A DNA stretch of 7,899 nt. It comes from Collinsella sp. (GTDB lineage: Bacteria > Actinomycetota > Coriobacteriia > Coriobacteriales > Coriobacteriaceae). The stretch is from NCBI GenBank assembly GCA_019419485.1, contig DXZV01000003.1, positions 1 through 7,899 of the forward strand, given 5' to 3'. Position numbers and translations under genes: made by a program. Below are positions 6,883-7,899 of this stretch, piece after piece. The stretch's first letter is position 1, and each line of letters opens with the position of its first letter. A model generated the notes under the pieces. It was given only the letters and a program-made list of their open reading frames with translations, ran no database searches and was not told the DNA's origin.

Positions 6883-6938
6883 TTACGTTATAGCTAGCTA
6901 TATTATACCTTCCTATAATATGTCTAGCTATAACGTAA
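6883..6938. promoter_or_regulatory. AT-rich palindrome with a TATAAT box on each strand
   Basis: The outer arms TTACGTTATAGCTAG (6883-6897) and CTAGCTATAACGTAA (6924-6938) are perfect 15-bp inverted repeats. After two mismatched positions, the inner arms ATATTATA (6900-6907) and TATAATAT (6914-6921) are perfect over 8 bp around the 6-nt loop CCTTCC. A TATAAT hexamer lies on the minus strand (6902-6907) facing the ATPase gene, and another on the plus strand (6914-6919) facing array 2. No good -35 is found at 16-18 nt for either. The minus-strand start would fall near 6895, giving a leader of about 28 nt with a good ribosome site. The symmetry suggests an operator bound by a dimeric or multimeric protein, or a cruciform-forming site. 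Confidence 0.72.
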
Positions 6939-6962
6939 TTCGACAAGCGGAGCACGAAAAGG

Positions 6963-7303
6963 GGCGGTACACCCCCGCACGTGGACCGTTCCGGAAAATG
7001 TACCCCGTTCTGGAGCCAAAAACTGGGCCGTAGTTTCCGCCAAGCATGCCATCCGGAAAGCGCGTCCCATTCCGAGCGGCAATTCCGGGTCACGGTTTCC
7101 ACTGAAACTTCTACCGGAAAACGAATCCCATTCTGAGCGTCGAATCCGGGACGCATTTTCCGTCTGCAGCCCCGCTGGGGAAAGTTCATCCCACTCTGAG
7201 AGCTCGTTCCGGGATGCAATTTCCGTTTGAGGGCCGATTCGGAAACGGCCTCCCACTCTGGAGCCGAATTCTGGGACGCAGTTTCCGGTTGAAATCCGAT
7301 CAA
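6963..7303. repeat. 62-bp tandem repeat array, right copy (five units and a half)
   Basis: The units begin at 6963 (degenerate left half), 7025, 7087, 7148, 7211 and 7273 (half unit), with lengths 61-63 bp. The units at 7087, 7148 and 7211, plus the trailing half unit, correspond one-to-one and in order to the units of the left array. For example, 7211-7272 differs from 5316-5377 at about six positions. The two arrays are therefore block copies in direct orientation on either side of the ATPase gene. Most units keep the TTTCCG...CGGAAA inverted repeat. Minus-strand frames stay open across it only because the sequence is GC-rich. Confidence 0.88.
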
Positions 7304-7469
7304 CCGCTCACATCACACGTCCTCAAACGCGCAATCCAGAGCTGCAAAATAGCAGATAAACAACCATTTTTCTAAAAAGTACACGTCCCGAAACTTACCA
7401 AGACTTCATATCCAGCCACCGTTCACGGTCGCCGATTACCGCCCACCGATTCAAACAAGAAATATGTCG
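7304..7469. other. Spacer without recognisable feature
   Basis: Between the right array and the structured leader there is no supported gene on either strand. An A/T-rich patch at 7366-7382 contains TTTTTCTAAAAA, a short inverted repeat, but I see no matched -35/-10 pair. The promoter for the gene at 7579 may lie here, though I cannot place it. Confidence 0.4.
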
Positions 7470-7501
7470 CCAAAAGCAGGTCATCTACCTGCATGGTTAG
7501 A

Positions 7502-7523
7502 TTTTGGTCAGCTTTTGGTCAGC
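7502..7523 (+). repeat. Perfect 11-bp tandem direct repeat
   Basis: TTTTGGTCAGC occurs twice back to back (7502-7512 and 7513-7523). Either copy can pair with GCTACCAAAA at 7554-7563. It could serve as interchangeable strands in the leader or as a paired protein-binding site. Confidence 0.85.
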
Positions 7524-7553
7524 TGAGCGGCAAGTTCCAGCTGATACGTTTTT
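7519..7553 (+). terminator. Terminator-like hairpin inside the leader
   Basis: TCAGCTG (7519-7525) pairs with CAGCTGA (7538-7544) around a 12-nt loop, followed by TACG and five T residues (7549-7553). It ends 12 nt before the ribosome binding site of the next gene, so it may act as an attenuator rather than end an upstream transcript. The stem is short and only moderately GC-rich, so termination would be partial. Confidence 0.45.
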
Positions 7554-7578
7554 GCTACCAAAAAGGAGGCGGTAGCTC

Positions 7579-7899
7579 ATGACCCATTGCAATGACCAGC
7601 TCATCGACCAACTGCTCACTCAAGCCGAACAAGAGGGGCGCTGTCTGATTCCCCCGAGCACGGCGATCCGAAAAGCGCTCCTTCGGCGCACCGGCGGCAC
7701 GGTTGTCTCGCCCATGCCGGGGTTGTTTGCGCGAAAAACGCGCTGGGATGAACTCAACCGAGCGCAACGCCATTGCGAGATTATCCGCGCCCTTGCGATC
7801 ATCCACCCCGATTGGACGTTCTGCTCGTTTTCGGCAGCTTGCCTGCTGGGGCTCGAGGTCTCGTGGCGACACCTGAACGTCGTGCATGTTTGCAGCTCG
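7579..7899 (+). CDS. N-terminal part of an AbiEi/DUF559-like protein (runs off the window)
   Basis: An open frame of 107 codons begins at the ATG at 7579-7581 and is still open at the window edge. GGAGG lies 9 nt before the ATG. The product begins MTHCNDQLIDQLLTQAEQEG, then has VVSPMPGLFARKTRWDEL at about 47-64 and HCEIIRALAIIHPDWTFCS after it, then AACLLGLEVSW and LNVVHV. The pattern of a promoter-recognition-like helical start, PG-x-FAR, W-x-x-L, and then a HP-x-W strand and a G-L-x-V segment recalls actinobacterial proteins annotated as AbiEi-type antitoxin or DUF559 (Vsr-like) proteins. The C-terminal domain that would settle this is outside the window. The structured leader at 7470-7576 belongs to this gene. 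The family call is from recalled pattern only. Confidence 0.6.
   Translation, partial: MTHCNDQLIDQLLTQAEQEGRCLIPPSTAIRKALLRRTGGTVVSPMPGLFARKTRWDELNRAQRHCEIIRALAIIHPDWTFCSFSAACLLGLEVSWRHLNVVHVCSS

Larger units (their letters stand above)
7470..7576 (+). promoter_or_regulatory. Structured mRNA leader with alternative pairings upstream of the AbiEi-like gene
   Basis: Four complementary elements are spread along the leader: CCAAAA (7470-7475), TTTTGG (7502-7507), TTTTGG (7513-7518) and ACCAAAA (7557-7563). The first pair encloses a perfect 6-bp hairpin (GCAGGT 7476-7481 with ACCTGC 7487-7492). The second pair encloses the terminator-like hairpin at 7519-7544; extended pairing 7513-7523 with 7554-7563 gives ten pairs with one bulged C but disrupts that hairpin. 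Finally GCTACC (7554-7559) pairs perfectly with GGTAGC (7571-7576), placing the ribosome site GGAGG (7565-7569) in an 11-nt loop. These pairings are mutually exclusive in part, as in attenuators or riboswitch-like leaders. The pairings are seen; regulation and ligand are inference. Confidence 0.5.

Noticed and set aside
6803..7303. A minus-strand 166-codon frame with repeating peptides across the right array
   Set aside because: The 62-bp unit shifts frame every copy, the frame overlaps the ATPase start and the palindromic promoter, and all three frames are open over the array because of base composition.
7555..7887. A 110-codon minus-strand frame over the AbiEi-like gene
   Set aside because: It is antisense to a plus-strand frame that has a strong ribosome site and recognisable protein pattern, and it has neither itself.

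Overview
The window looks like an accessory or defence-rich stretch from a GC-rich bacterium. Codon use, GC-rich intergenic DNA and the actinobacterial look of the last gene suggest a gut Coriobacteriia (Collinsella-like) genome. That placement is an inference from general appearance, not from a marker gene.

Layout, left to right. (1) Positions 1-3041, plus strand: the last 44 codons of a type I restriction specificity subunit (hsdS) overlap by 8 bp an intact 970-residue restriction/translocase subunit (hsdR). This is the downstream end of an hsd operon whose hsdM and most of hsdS lie outside the window. A long, T-poor hairpin follows. (2) Positions 3265-5100, minus strand: a DEDDh exonuclease-like gene (start moved to a GTG with a strong ribosome binding site) and a cytosolic SIMPL-domain gene. 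Each is preceded by a related 60-bp upstream block. Between them is a 459-bp gap that holds a minus-strand promoter candidate and a good minus-strand intrinsic terminator, consistent with a roughly 215-nt small RNA or a broken small gene. (3) Positions 5192-7303: a minus-strand ATPase with a C-terminal PD-(D/E)xK nuclease-like domain (COG1672/DUF234 type). It is bracketed by two directly oriented copies of a 62-bp tandem-repeat array and driven from an AT-rich 56-bp near-perfect palindrome that carries a TATAAT box on each strand. (4) Positions 7470-7899, plus strand: the first 107 codons of a gene resembling actinobacterial AbiEi/DUF559-type proteins. Its leader has nested, mutually exclusive pairings (CCAAAA/TTTTGG elements, a terminator-like hairpin, and a hairpin that places the ribosome binding site in its loop).

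The hsd genes form one restriction-modification unit. The exonuclease and SIMPL genes show no clear functional link to it. The candidates most worth a second look are the structured leader at 7470-7576, the palindromic promoter at 6883-6938, the duplicated 62-bp arrays flanking the ATPase, and the possible small RNA at 4160-4378.
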